Shown here: in pieces, positions 43,248 through 52,590 of the stretch | Numbering within the stretch: position 1 is the stretch's first letter | Layout of the letters: every line of letters starts with the position of its first letter | Notes under the pieces: model-generated | Seen by the model: the letters and a program-made list of their open reading frames with translations, nothing else | Database searches by the model: none | Told to the model about the DNA's origin: nothing | Position numbers and translations under genes: made by a program | From: JAEUIT01 sp044220875 | GTDB lineage: Bacteria > Planctomycetota > Phycisphaerae > Phycisphaerales > SM1A02 | NCBI GenBank assembly: GCA_044220875.1 | Contig: JBGAQH010000001.1 | Location: 248,001 to 312,000 of the forward strand | Length of the DNA stretch: 64,000 bases | Direction: 5' to 3'

Positions 43248-45499
43248 GCCGCCACCTCCGTCGCGCCGCGGGCGCCCGCTGCGCCGGTCTCGTCGTCGGC
43301 CCGAAGCGACGTTGCGGTGACGCCGCCATCGAATCGGGCCCCCGATGCGTTGGCCGCGTGCGAGAACCATCGGGCAAGCAGGGCCTCCGTCACGGCGATC
43401 GCCAGGAGCGCCCCGAGAAGCCACACCGCCGCTCCCACCGAATCCTTTGCCGGCGCCATCTGGGCGACCAGCGCGTCGGCGTCGCCGAACGTGACCTGTC
43501 CGAGCGGCGCGAGCCAGCCGGCGACCGACTCGGGCGACTGCGGCGTGAGTCTCGTCGCGCTCGTGTCGACGTTGACCGGGATGCCGCCGACGACTCGGCC
43601 CGCGGGATCGATCGCGCTCCACGCTCCGGCCCGATCGAGCGGGACGCTGCAGAGGCCATTGCGGTCCAATCCCGCCCGGTGTCCGTCGGGACCCGCCAAT
43701 TCCTGTGCGTCGCGCACCGTGACGAAGGGGCGGTCGGCCACGATGGCCCGCGATGCCCCGCCGATGCGGGCGAGCGAGCGCCGGACGGTCTCTTGGGCGA
43801 AGGGCACGACGAAGGGCTTGACCGGGAGGTTGGTCCACTCGAGCTCAAGCGCGGTGGTCACGAGGGCGACAAGACCGCGAGATGCCCCCGTCCCTTCGCG
43901 GGCCGGCGGCGAGGTGACGAGGAGGAACGGCGAGCCGTCCGAAAGGGCGAGGGCGACGTCGCTCGGCGCCGCGCCGCGCGTCTCGAGCCGCCGGTGCACG
44001 TCCACCGGACGCAGCAACTCGGGCAACTCGGCGTCGATCGTCGCGAAGATCGCCTGGCCGTTCCCCCGCTGCGGCTGTTCCGCGGCGAAGGTGAGCGGCG
44101 TCTCGAGCCGCGGCGCCTCGGTCCCGATCTGCCACGGGAGGTCGAACGCCGCGACGAACGCGTCGGTCCAGCGCTGGACGGTTCCGTCGCCCGAGGCAAA
44201 TGCGACCAGCAGCCCGCCGCGGTCGACGAATCGCCGCAGCTCCGGCCACGCCGTCGCGTCAACGGTCTCGGGCCTCGGCAGGAGAAGCGCGTCGAAGTCG
44301 CGGAGGGCCCGCGCATCCACGCCGGCCGGCTCGAGCTCGGTCACGTCGATGCCCGGCTGATCGACCGGGCTGAGGGCCCGCGCCAGCCATCGCGCTGCGG
44401 GAACGCGTTCCAGCTCCGCGCCGCTTCCGAAGCTGCGGCGGGCGACGATTCCGATGCGGGTCGCGCCGCGGGCGTCGAAGACCGCGAAGTGCGCATCGTT
44501 GGCAGGCATCGCGTCACCGTCGATCCGCGCGACGATCGCCCCGCTTCCGCTTCGCTCCGCATCGTTCGACGGTCGCAGCGCGAACTCGACGCGGGCGCTT
44601 GCCTGGCCGGCATCAAATCGCACGCTCTTGGGGGGCACCTGCGCCGTTCCGTCGCCGGTGACGCTCACGCGCACCACCGCCGCGGGATTGCCGCCGCCGG
44701 CCCGCTCCAGTCGCACCGCAACGGTGAGCGAGTCGTCGTCCACCGACCGCTGGGCCTCGACGCCCACGATGGCGACGTCCGAACGATCAACGGACGCGGG
44801 GACGAGGGCCAGGATGCGCGGCGCCCGCTCGCCCGTCGCGGCGCTGATCGCGCCGGGCGACGCGCTGCCCGTGTCGAGCGATCCCAGCCGGAAGTCGCTC
44901 GCGATCAGCACGGCGTGTTCCGCCTCCGGTTCCCTGCCGACGGCGTCCGCGACGACGCGCAGCGCGCCCGTGAGATCGGTCGCGGACTGCGAGGGTTCTA
45001 ACGCTTCGATCGCCCGGGCGACCGCGTCCCGATCGCTCGTCGGCGGCATCACCAGGGCTCGCGCCGGCCGTGACGCCAGGACGACGCCGACCGTGTCGCC
45101 GGCCGGAAGTCCGCGCACGACCTCGGCGCTCGTTCGCTTGAGGCGGTCGAAGGTCGTCTCCGCGGCCGTCGTCGCGCCGTCGCGGGCCTGCGTCGCGACG
45201 CCGTCGTCGAGAACGATCGTGACCGCGCGTCCGCCGCGCGGCGCGAGCAGTCCGGCACCGGCGAGCATCGGCCTGGCGAGCGCGAGCCCGGCGACGGCGA
45301 AGAGGAGGCAGCGGGCCGCGAGCAGGAGAATCTGCTCGAGCCGAAGCCGCTGCTCCTGCTTCCGCATCGCGGCCAACAGGATGTCCATCGCCGCCCAGTC
45401 AATCGGCGGGCGGCGCCGGCGGAAGAGGAGATGGATGAGGATCGGGATCGCCGCCGCGACGAGTCCGGCGGTCAGGAATCCGGCGTTCACGAGCGTCAT
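43244..45499 (-). CDS. BatA-domain VWA-like membrane protein
   Basis: The 751-residue product starts with the BatA N-terminal domain: a membrane helix (about 5-25), the loop FRRRRPPIDWAAMDIL, the helix QEQRLRLEQILLLAARCLL and a second membrane helix (about 55-75). A VWA-like domain follows (about 92-230) whose first metal motif is degenerate (DDGVA where DxSxS is expected). The middle is beta-rich, and a GATase-like section (FDALLLPRPETVDATAWPEL, GGLLVAFASGDG) precedes a C-terminal membrane helix (about 700-720). It overlaps both flanking genes by 4 nt. In related operons this protein pairs with the MIDAS-competent VWA protein downstream. Confidence 0.87.
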   Translation of the reverse strand: MTLVNAGFLTAGLVAAAIPILIHLLFRRRRPPIDWAAMDILLAAMRKQEQRLRLEQILLLAARCLLFAVAGLALARPMLAGAGLLAPRGGRAVTIVLDDGVATQARDGATTAAETTFDRLKRTSAEVVRGLPAGDTVGVVLASRPARALVMPPTSDRDAVARAIEALEPSQSATDLTGALRVVADAVGREPEAEHAVLIASDFRLGSLDTGSASPGAISAATGERAPRILALVPASVDRSDVAIVGVEAQRSVDDDSLTVAVRLERAGGGNPAAVVRVSVTGDGTAQVPPKSVRFDAGQASARVEFALRPSNDAERSGSGAIVARIDGDAMPANDAHFAVFDARGATRIGIVARRSFGSGAELERVPAARWLARALSPVDQPGIDVTELEPAGVDARALRDFDALLLPRPETVDATAWPELRRFVDRGGLLVAFASGDGTVQRWTDAFVAAFDLPWQIGTEAPRLETPLTFAAEQPQRGNGQAIFATIDAELPELLRPVDVHRRLETRGAAPSDVALALSDGSPFLLVTSPPAREGTGASRGLVALVTTALELEWTNLPVKPFVVPFAQETVRRSLARIGGASRAIVADRPFVTVRDAQELAGPDGHRAGLDRNGLCSVPLDRAGAWSAIDPAGRVVGGIPVNVDTSATRLTPQSPESVAGWLAPLGQVTFGDADALVAQMAPAKDSVGAAVWLLGALLAIAVTEALLARWFSHAANASGARFDGGVTATSLRADDETGAAGARGATEVAA

Positions 45500-46470
45500 C
45501 CTGCACGGCTCCCGCGGGCGAGCGCGTCACGGCGTGCAAGGAGCGCCGCGAGCGTCGGGCCGACCGATTCGTGGGAGTCCATCCGCTGATAGTCGAAGCC
45601 GAAGGAGCGCGAGACGTACGCGATCGCCTCGAGATGCTCGCGCAGCGCGGCCAGATACGCGGTCCGCAGCGCCGGCGGGTCGACGTTGATGCGCCCCTCG
45701 CCCTCGAGGCCGACGAAGGGCGCCGGATCGGCGAGGTCGAATCGCATCTCCTGGCGATCGAGCACCTGAAGCAGCACGACGTCGTGATGCCGGTGGCGGA
45801 AGCGGGCCAGGGCCTCGCGGATGTGCGCGACCGGCATGAGGAAGTCGCTGACGATCACGATGAGTGCGCGATTCAGGACCTTCGCGAGGGCCTGCTCCGC
45901 CACCTTCGGCAGGTTCGCCTTGCTCTGCACCGGCTCCGTCGAGAGCGCCTGCACGACGAGCCGCCACTGGTCGCGGGCGTTGGAGCGCTTGATGATCGTG
46001 CGGAGCTCGTCGGAGAATGTGCCGACGCCGACGCGGTCGCGCTGCTGGAGACAGAGATACGCCATCGCCGCGGCGATCGCGGTGGCGTGGTCGAACTTGG
46101 TCCAGCGCGGCGCGCCGGCGCTGGCCTTGGTGCCGCCCCATCCCTCCTTCACCGCCAGCGTCCCGAAGCGCATCGACGCGCTGGCGTCGACAAGCACCAC
46201 GACGTCGAGATTCGTCTCCTGGACATACCGCTTGAGATAGAGCTTGTCCGAGCGGCCGAAGACCTTCCAGTCGATGTGCCGCACCGGATCGCCCTTGACG
46301 TACTGGCGATGCTCGGCGAACTCGACGGCGAGCCCCTGATAGGGCGAGCGATGCATGCCGCTCATCACGCCCTCGACGATCATCTTCGCGCGCAGCTCGA
46401 ACGAGCCGAGCTGGCCGAGGGTCTCGGGCGCCAGGTATTGCTCAGCTCGGATGCCGGAGGTGTTGGCCAC
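45496..46470 (-). CDS. DUF58 (VWA-like) protein
   Basis: The 324-residue product has the DUF58 core: HRQYVKGDPVRHIDWKVFGR and DKLYLKRYVQETN, then a VWA strand with an intact MIDAS start VDASASM. DUF58 proteins are usual partners of MoxR ATPases. No membrane helix is visible, so it is probably cytosolic. It lies 30 nt after moxR and overlaps the BatA gene by 4 nt. Confidence 0.94.
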   Translation of the reverse strand: MANTSGIRAEQYLAPETLGQLGSFELRAKMIVEGVMSGMHRSPYQGLAVEFAEHRQYVKGDPVRHIDWKVFGRSDKLYLKRYVQETNLDVVVLVDASASMRFGTLAVKEGWGGTKASAGAPRWTKFDHATAIAAAMAYLCLQQRDRVGVGTFSDELRTIIKRSNARDQWRLVVQALSTEPVQSKANLPKVAEQALAKVLNRALIVIVSDFLMPVAHIREALARFRHRHHDVVLLQVLDRQEMRFDLADPAPFVGLEGEGRINVDPPALRTAYLAALREHLEAIAYVSRSFGFDYQRMDSHESVGPTLAALLARRDALARGSRAG

Positions 46471-46500
46471 CGCGCGTCTCCCTTTGTGGCGGTGTCCGGA

Positions 46501-47616
<1,116 letters not shown>

Positions 47617-47639
47617 GTGGTTGATGTCTCGGCGGCGTG

Positions 47640-47660
47640 CCTACCGACGGCCCTACCGAC
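47640..47660 (-). promoter_or_regulatory. Direct repeat GTCGGTAGG x2 in the MoxR operon leader
   Basis: Two exact 9-bp copies of CCTACCGAC (plus strand 47640-47648 and 47652-47660), 12 bp apart, lie between the putative -10 and the moxR start. The spacing is near one helical turn, as for a tandem operator; the binding protein is unknown. Confidence 0.4.
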
Positions 47661-47696
47661 AGCCTTCGCCACGGACGCGAACGGGTGGCGAATCCG

Positions 47697-47702
47697 AGTA
47701 TA
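47697..47702 (-). promoter_or_regulatory. Putative -10 hexamer TATACT of the MoxR operon
   Basis: TATACT on the minus strand lies 80 nt upstream of the moxR ATG, one base from the TATAAT consensus. No convincing -35 was found. Confidence 0.45.
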
Positions 47703-47818
47703 AGGATCGGTCTTTCCAGGGCGACGAACGGAGCCTTGTCACGTGAAGTGCGTGGATTCTGACATTCACCCCATCGGCCAGACTCCGCTTTGTTCGTCGG
47801 CGGAAGATCGAGGTTCAC

Positions 47819-48676
47819 GTGCCTGAACTGCCCGAGGTCGAACATCTGCGGCGGACGCTGGAGGAGCGGCTCGTCGGAACGCGGATCGACGCTGTGCGCC
47901 GCGGCACCTTCGACGTCCTCGATCGAAGCGCCTATCGCACACGAGCGTCCGTCGACCGAATGTTGCTGGCCGCCGGAACGGTCACCGAACTCAGGCGGCG
48001 GGGCAAGAACCTAGCGCTTCTGACCGACGACGGCCGAGTCCTTGGGATGCACCTAGGCATGTCTGGACGAGTCACGTTCACGCCACCGGACGCCGACGAT
48101 CGTCACGCCCATGTCAGCTGGCGATTCTCAAGCGGCACAAAGACCCAAGGTTGGATGACCTTCCGCGACCCGCGGCGCTTCGGAGGATTGACGGCACTCC
48201 CCTCGGCTGAGGCACTTGCGGACCACTGGTCCGAACTCGGTCCCGATGGGTTCCTGGCGGCAAAGCCAGAGCTTGTCCGTCGACTCCAGGGGCTGCGACG
48301 ACAGGCGAAGGCCGCACTCCTGGACCAGCGGGTGATTGCGGGCGTCGGCAACATCTACGCCGACGAATCCCTCTTCCGCGCCGGCATCCACCCCCTGCAG
48401 CCACTCACGACACTGTCGAATGCTGCACTTGCACGCCTCGTGGATGCCGTGCAGTCGGTGCTGTCGGCGGCGGTGCATGCCGGCGGCTCGACCCTTCGCG
48501 ACTACGTCGACGCCAACTCCCAGCCCGGGTCCTTCCAGGAACTCCATGTGGTCTACGGTCGAGCTGGCATGGCGTGCCCTGAGTGCGGCAGACCCTTGGA
48601 TGGCTTCCAGGCGGCCGGCCGTACCACGGTTGCCTGCCGTCACTGCCAGCCTCTTATCCACACGAGCGGGCGATGA
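47819..48676 (+). CDS. mutM: Formamidopyrimidine-DNA glycosylase (Fpg/MutM)
   Basis: The 285-residue product starts (V/M)PELPEVE; Pro2 becomes the N-terminal nucleophile after Met removal. Other features are Lys in RRRGKNL, RDPRRFGG, GVGNIYADE, and a C-terminal zinc finger CPECG ... CRHCQ. It removes oxidised purines such as 8-oxoguanine from DNA. Start is GTG 47819, with GAGG six bases upstream. Its last codons contain a perfect DnaA box (TTATCCACA, 48654-48662). Confidence 0.95.
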   Translation: MPELPEVEHLRRTLEERLVGTRIDAVRRGTFDVLDRSAYRTRASVDRMLLAAGTVTELRRRGKNLALLTDDGRVLGMHLGMSGRVTFTPPDADDRHAHVSWRFSSGTKTQGWMTFRDPRRFGGLTALPSAEALADHWSELGPDGFLAAKPELVRRLQGLRRQAKAALLDQRVIAGVGNIYADESLFRAGIHPLQPLTTLSNAALARLVDAVQSVLSAAVHAGGSTLRDYVDANSQPGSFQELHVVYGRAGMACPECGRPLDGFQAAGRTTVACRHCQPLIHTSGR

Positions 48677-49171
48677 CACTCGCGAATCGCTCGCGGTGTT
48701 ATACAGATGTTGCCAACACATCGGCGTGAGAAGGAAGGAGCCGAGGATCGGCAGGTGTTGCTCGCTCGTGCTGTCAGCGCGGTGTGAAGACAGGCTGTGG
48801 TGGATATGAGAAGTATCTCTGTATTCTCATTAGAAGAGGCCCTGTCTGAATGTGAACAAAGCCGATGAGGCCGACGCAAACGGCCTTTCTGTAGAGGGTT
48901 GTGAGGCAAGCCGCATCGTGCACGACCTGTCAGGTCGCTGGCGCCAGCGGCCACCGGCCTTCCACCTCGTCGGATGGTCTTGTTCGTCGACCGCACTGTT
49001 GCCACCAGAACGCGACCGTCGACTCATCCACAACGTCCGACCGTTTCGTGAGCAGTCGAACACAGGGCGCGACACGACAGGTTCTCAACAAGCCGAAAGC
49101 GCAACAGACAATCGCCGCGGACGGCCTATGAGCGGGCAGATCACCACCGCCTCGTCATCAACCGTTCAAAC
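48654..49171. other. Candidate replication origin (oriC) beside dnaA
   Basis: This stretch between mutM and the dnaA 3' end has no supported gene for 495 bp. It holds one perfect DnaA box, TTATCCACA (48654-48662), and near matches: ATATCCACC (48799-48807, minus), TCATCCACA (49024-49032), TTATACAGA (48699-48707) and TTGTTCACA (48851-48859, minus). A stretch unusually rich in A/T for this genome follows at about 48803-48838. Two adjoining inverted repeats lie at 48923-48949. Origins commonly adjoin dnaA, so oriC is a reasonable reading but unproven. Confidence 0.5.
48923..48949. repeat. Two overlapping perfect inverted repeats
   Basis: CGACCTG-T-CAGGTCG (48923-48937) runs directly into the 14-bp palindrome CGCTGGCGCCAGCG (48936-48949). 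They are clear candidates for protein-binding sites within the putative origin. Confidence 0.7.
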
Positions 49172-50764
49172 TTACCGGACGCGCTGCAGAAGCTGCTCTT
49201 CGAGCCGGCTGACGTCGGCCAAGAGCTTGCCATCCGCCCCACGCTTCTCGTTGATCGTCTTGATGGCGTGCATGACCGTGGTGTGGTCGCGGCCGCCGAA
49301 GTACCCGCCGATCTCTTCCAGGCTGTAGCGGGTGTGCTTGCGGGCGAGCCACATGCAGACCTGCCGAGGGAGGGCGATCGACTTGTGGCGGCGCTTCGAG
49401 AGCAGGTCGGTCAGCTTCACGTCGAAGAAGCGGCTGACCTCCTCGATGATCATCTGAATCGTCGGCTGGCTGGCACCCCCGCTCGGGGTGATGTCGCTCA
49501 GGGCCTGCTTGGCGAGCTCGAGGTTGATGGGTTGACCGGTGGCGGCGGCGAGGCCGCGGAGCTTGGTCAGCGCGCCTTCGAGTTCACGGATGTTCGAGTC
49601 GATCTTGGCCGCGATGTACGCCGGAACGTCGTCGGGGAGAACCAGATCGTGCAGGGAGGCCTTCGTCTTCACGATCGAGACCCGGGTCTCGTAGTCGGGC
49701 CGGTCGATCCGTGCGACCAGACCGCAGCTGAAGCGGCTTGTGAGCCGCTCCTCAAGGTCGGGGATCTCGCTCGGGGCAGCGTCGGAGCTGAGGACGATCT
49801 GCTTGCCGGCCTGGTACAGCGTGTTGAAGGTGTGAAAGAACTCTTCCTGGGTCTGTTCGCGCTTCGAAAGGAAGTGAATGTCGTCGATCACGAGGACATC
49901 CACCGTCCGGAAGCGGCTCCGGAAGTCGCTCATCCGCCCAGCCTTCACGGCGTCATGGAAGAGGTCCATGAAGGTGTTGCAGGAGATGTAGCAGATCCGA
50001 GCCCGGGAGTTCCTGCGGAGGATCGTCTGGCAGATCGCCTGAAGGAGGTGCGTCTTGCCGAGGCCGACGCCGCCATGGACGAAGTACGGGTTGTAGGCCT
50101 TGCCCGGCTTCTCCCCCACCGCGATGGCTGCGGCGTGGGCGAGGCGATTGTTCGGCCCAACGACGAAGTTCTCGAACGAGTAGTCCGGCGACAGCAGCGT
50201 CTGGTCGTCGAGAGCGGCGAAGACCTCATGGTCCGGGCCGACATCATGCGCGGTGGATGCGGCGGGCTTCAGCTCGGTGATCGAGAGGGTCGTCGCGGCG
50301 CTGTTCGTGGCGTCGCCACTCTCCCCGGACACGCCGATCAAGGAACTCGTCGACGCTCGCGCGAACGACTCGCTCTCGCTGGAGACGGCACTAGCGGTCG
50401 TGGATGAGTCACGATGCCGACCCACTCCGTGGTGTGCGGGGCCGCCGTTGCTCCTGCCGTGCGACTTGCCGTTGGCCGAGCTCGCCTCATGATCGCTCGC
50501 CGTGACTGCGGAGACCTCGTCGGGACCGATGAACCGGACCACGAGCAGTCGTCCCGTCACCGACTGTGCCGCTTCGCTGAACTGTGAGGTGCAGCAGCGC
50601 TGGAGATAGCGGAGCTGAACGGGCTCGCGAACGAGGAGACGGAGAACTCCCGCCTGCATGTCCAGCGGTTCAATGTCGTCAAACCAGTGACGGCAGAGGT
50701 CCGGGTGGTGCTTGCGCAAGTAGCCGTTGATCGAGACTCGGAATTCTGGATCAAGCCGCGGCAT
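49172..50764 (-). CDS. dnaA: Chromosomal replication initiator DnaA
   Basis: The 530-residue product has domain I (about 1-90), a long Ser/Ala-rich linker (about 90-190), the AAA+ domain with Walker A GGVGLGKTH (near 230-238) and Walker B VLVIDDIHFL, and the DNA-binding domain with the signature GGRDHTTVMHA near the C-terminus. DnaA binds DnaA boxes at oriC and opens DNA with ATP. The leader upstream is about 295 nt. The gene faces away from its likely promoter at 51060-51088. Confidence 0.97.
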   Translation of the reverse strand: MPRLDPEFRVSINGYLRKHHPDLCRHWFDDIEPLDMQAGVLRLLVREPVQLRYLQRCCTSQFSEAAQSVTGRLLVVRFIGPDEVSAVTASDHEASSANGKSHGRSNGGPAHHGVGRHRDSSTTASAVSSESESFARASTSSLIGVSGESGDATNSAATTLSITELKPAASTAHDVGPDHEVFAALDDQTLLSPDYSFENFVVGPNNRLAHAAAIAVGEKPGKAYNPYFVHGGVGLGKTHLLQAICQTILRRNSRARICYISCNTFMDLFHDAVKAGRMSDFRSRFRTVDVLVIDDIHFLSKREQTQEEFFHTFNTLYQAGKQIVLSSDAAPSEIPDLEERLTSRFSCGLVARIDRPDYETRVSIVKTKASLHDLVLPDDVPAYIAAKIDSNIRELEGALTKLRGLAAATGQPINLELAKQALSDITPSGGASQPTIQMIIEEVSRFFDVKLTDLLSKRRHKSIALPRQVCMWLARKHTRYSLEEIGGYFGGRDHTTVMHAIKTINEKRGADGKLLADVSRLEEQLLQRVR

Positions 50765-51059
50765 GAATCATCCCGAATCGAAAGGGAACCCGGAGGAAGC
50801 CCGACGCGCAGTGGGCGAAAACGCGCGAGGGACGGAAGGACCTTTGGCGCGGGGACCCAAGCTCAGGCGATGCTGCGGCTGGACCCACGCACGTGTCGGA
50901 TTTCCGCCATCCGTCGGCCAGTCCGAGGTTCGGGCCGCGAAATCGCGGGCCAAGGCCAAGGGGTCGCCGACGGTCGCGTTGTGACGACGTCGAGTTGAGG
51001 AGCTGATCGTGCTGCGTCGGGCCGAAGTCCCACCTGCGATCACCGGCACAGCGAGGCTG
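50765..51059 (-). other. dnaA leader region, no gene
   Basis: About 295 bp between the predicted dnaA promoter and the ATG contain no supported coding frame, hairpin or known riboswitch. It would be transcribed as a long 5' leader. Confidence 0.5.
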
Positions 51060-51088
51060 AATGTAGTGCGCTGTGCACAACGCGTCAA
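51060..51088 (-). promoter_or_regulatory. Predicted dnaA promoter TTGACG-17-TACATT with a DnaA-box-like spacer
   Basis: On the minus strand TTGACG (51083-51088) and TACATT (51060-51065) are separated by exactly 17 nt, near the sigma-70 consensus. The spacer contains TTGTGCACA (51072-51080), a 7/9 match to the DnaA box, which suggests autoregulation. The stop codon TGA of the upstream hydrolase gene lies inside the -35. Confidence 0.6.
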
Positions 51089-52065
51089 CCGTTCTGTTCG
51101 CGATTCTCTGCGGGGCGCGAAACCGCACGTTCGTCGGGGGAAATTGCAGTTTTTTCGGGCGCGCCACCCGCCTCCGCCACTTGACGATCGTACCGCTGCT
51201 TGTTCGCGCGATAGTCCATCAGCAGGTGGACGCGAGCGGCGTGCGCGCCGCCGTCGATCGCGGCGATGCACTCGCGGGCGAAGGGAATCGCCGTGCGCCG
51301 CGAGACGTGCACCATCACCACGTTCTCGGCCTTCCACACCTGGAGGAGCGAGGCGAAATCGCTGATGTGGAGGTGCTTCCCGATCTTGGCCCTCGAGCGG
51401 TGGTCGGCCTCGAAGAACGTGCACTCCGCCAACACGACCTTGGCGAGCGCGAACTCGTCGCGGAAGAGGAACGGGCCGGGCTCGGTGTCGCCGGTGTACG
51501 CGACGAGCGGGATCTCGATCGTGCGGGTGATCTCGACGCCGGAGCCCTTCAGTTCCCGCAGCTTCTCCTGCGGAAAGTCGCGGAACTCCTCCTTCAGCTT
51601 GCTGCGCCGCTCGATCACCGCGAACCCCATGCTCGGTGACGTGTGGCTCGTCTCGATGGCGCGGAGGAAGATGTTGTTCTTGATCTCCATCTCGTCGTCG
51701 GGCGCGAGCGAGATGATCTCGTGCGGCGTGCGCTGCAGCTCGAGGTCAACCCACGAGCGCATCATCGCCCGCAGCGGCTCGGCGACGCGCGGATGGCAGA
51801 TGCACTTGCCGGTGCCGATCTTCTGGAATTGCCGCTGGCTGAACCAGTACGGCAGTCCGCCGACGTGGTCCATGTGGGCGTGGGAGAGCGCGACGATCGG
51901 CGTCGCGAGCGAGGCCCGAGTGCACTGGCCCATGTCAAAGCACAGGTCCAGTTCCGGGACCTGAATGACCGTCTGTTCGCCTGCGACGCTGATCCCCTGC
52001 ACCCTGAAGGGCGGCAAATAGAGGAAACCCAACTGCCCCTCCCGGGGCGGCATGCTTGGAATCAC
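51085..52065 (-). CDS. Metallo-beta-lactamase-fold hydrolase, RNase Z-like
   Basis: The 326-residue product has the metal-binding motif SHAHMDH (HxHxDH), a YTGDTEP strand/loop with the bridging Asp, and HLHISDF and MVHVSRRT toward the C-terminus. The layout is close to tRNase Z-type enzymes (3' end processing of tRNA), but the nucleic-acid 'exosite' arm is not identified, so another phosphodiesterase role is possible. The last 35 residues are low complexity. ATG 52053 is an alternative start. It precedes dnaA in the same direction. Confidence 0.83.
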   Translation of the reverse strand: MIPSMPPREGQLGFLYLPPFRVQGISVAGEQTVIQVPELDLCFDMGQCTRASLATPIVALSHAHMDHVGGLPYWFSQRQFQKIGTGKCICHPRVAEPLRAMMRSWVDLELQRTPHEIISLAPDDEMEIKNNIFLRAIETSHTSPSMGFAVIERRSKLKEEFRDFPQEKLRELKGSGVEITRTIEIPLVAYTGDTEPGPFLFRDEFALAKVVLAECTFFEADHRSRAKIGKHLHISDFASLLQVWKAENVVMVHVSRRTAIPFARECIAAIDGGAHAARVHLLMDYRANKQRYDRQVAEAGGAPEKTAISPDERAVSRPAENREQNG

Positions 52066-52218
52066 GGAAAATGCTCCTTCGACGACGCTTTCCGTCGTCG
52101 GGACCTGGACTGATGCGCCGACGATACGGGCTCACCGGCGTTGGCGTCAATCGCGATTTTGGCGGTCGTGTCCTTCTGGACCCGAAGTCGTGTCGGGAAC
52201 CGGCCGATAGACCGCCGT

Positions 52219-52590
52219 ATGCACGGTCACGACTCAGCATCGGGTCAGGGCGCTCATCCATCGGCGAATGGGAGCGTTCTGCGGAGCGAGTACGCCGACG
52301 ATCCCGACATGCGCGAGATCGTCGAGTTCTTCGTGAATGACCTCACCGCTCGAATGGACTCGCTGCGCGAGGCCTTCGACAAGGACGATCGCGCCCGGCT
52401 CAAGACCCTTGCCCACCAGCTCAAGGGCGCCGCGGGCGGTTATGGCTTCCCCACCATCGGTCACGCCGCGGGTGCCGTGGAACGCGAACTGCTTGGCCAG
52501 CAGGCCGACATCGCGTCGCTTCAGGACAAGGTCGAGGATCTCATCCGGCTGTGCCGTTCCGCGCTGCCGGCGTCCGACGGGGCCCGCTAA
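52219..52590 (+). CDS. Histidine phosphotransfer (Hpt) domain protein
   Basis: The 123-residue product is an Hpt four-helix domain; the phosphorylated His66 lies in AHQLKGAAGGYGF (HxLKG). Such proteins relay phosphate between hybrid histidine kinases and response regulators. It abuts the REC-GGDEF gene (no gap) and the hybrid kinase gene follows, so all three parts of a phosphorelay are together. The frame extends upstream to 52141, but the ATG at 52219 gives a normal Hpt length. The 153 bp upstream (52066-52218) show no clear promoter. Confidence 0.88.
   Translation: MHGHDSASGQGAHPSANGSVLRSEYADDPDMREIVEFFVNDLTARMDSLREAFDKDDRARLKTLAHQLKGAAGGYGFPTIGHAAGAVERELLGQQADIASLQDKVEDLIRLCRSALPASDGAR

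Noticed and set aside
48852..49328. 158-codon plus-strand frame in the mutM-dnaA gap
   Set aside because: It crosses into dnaA antisense sequence and gives a Ser/Arg-rich product with no domain, so the gap is treated as non-coding.
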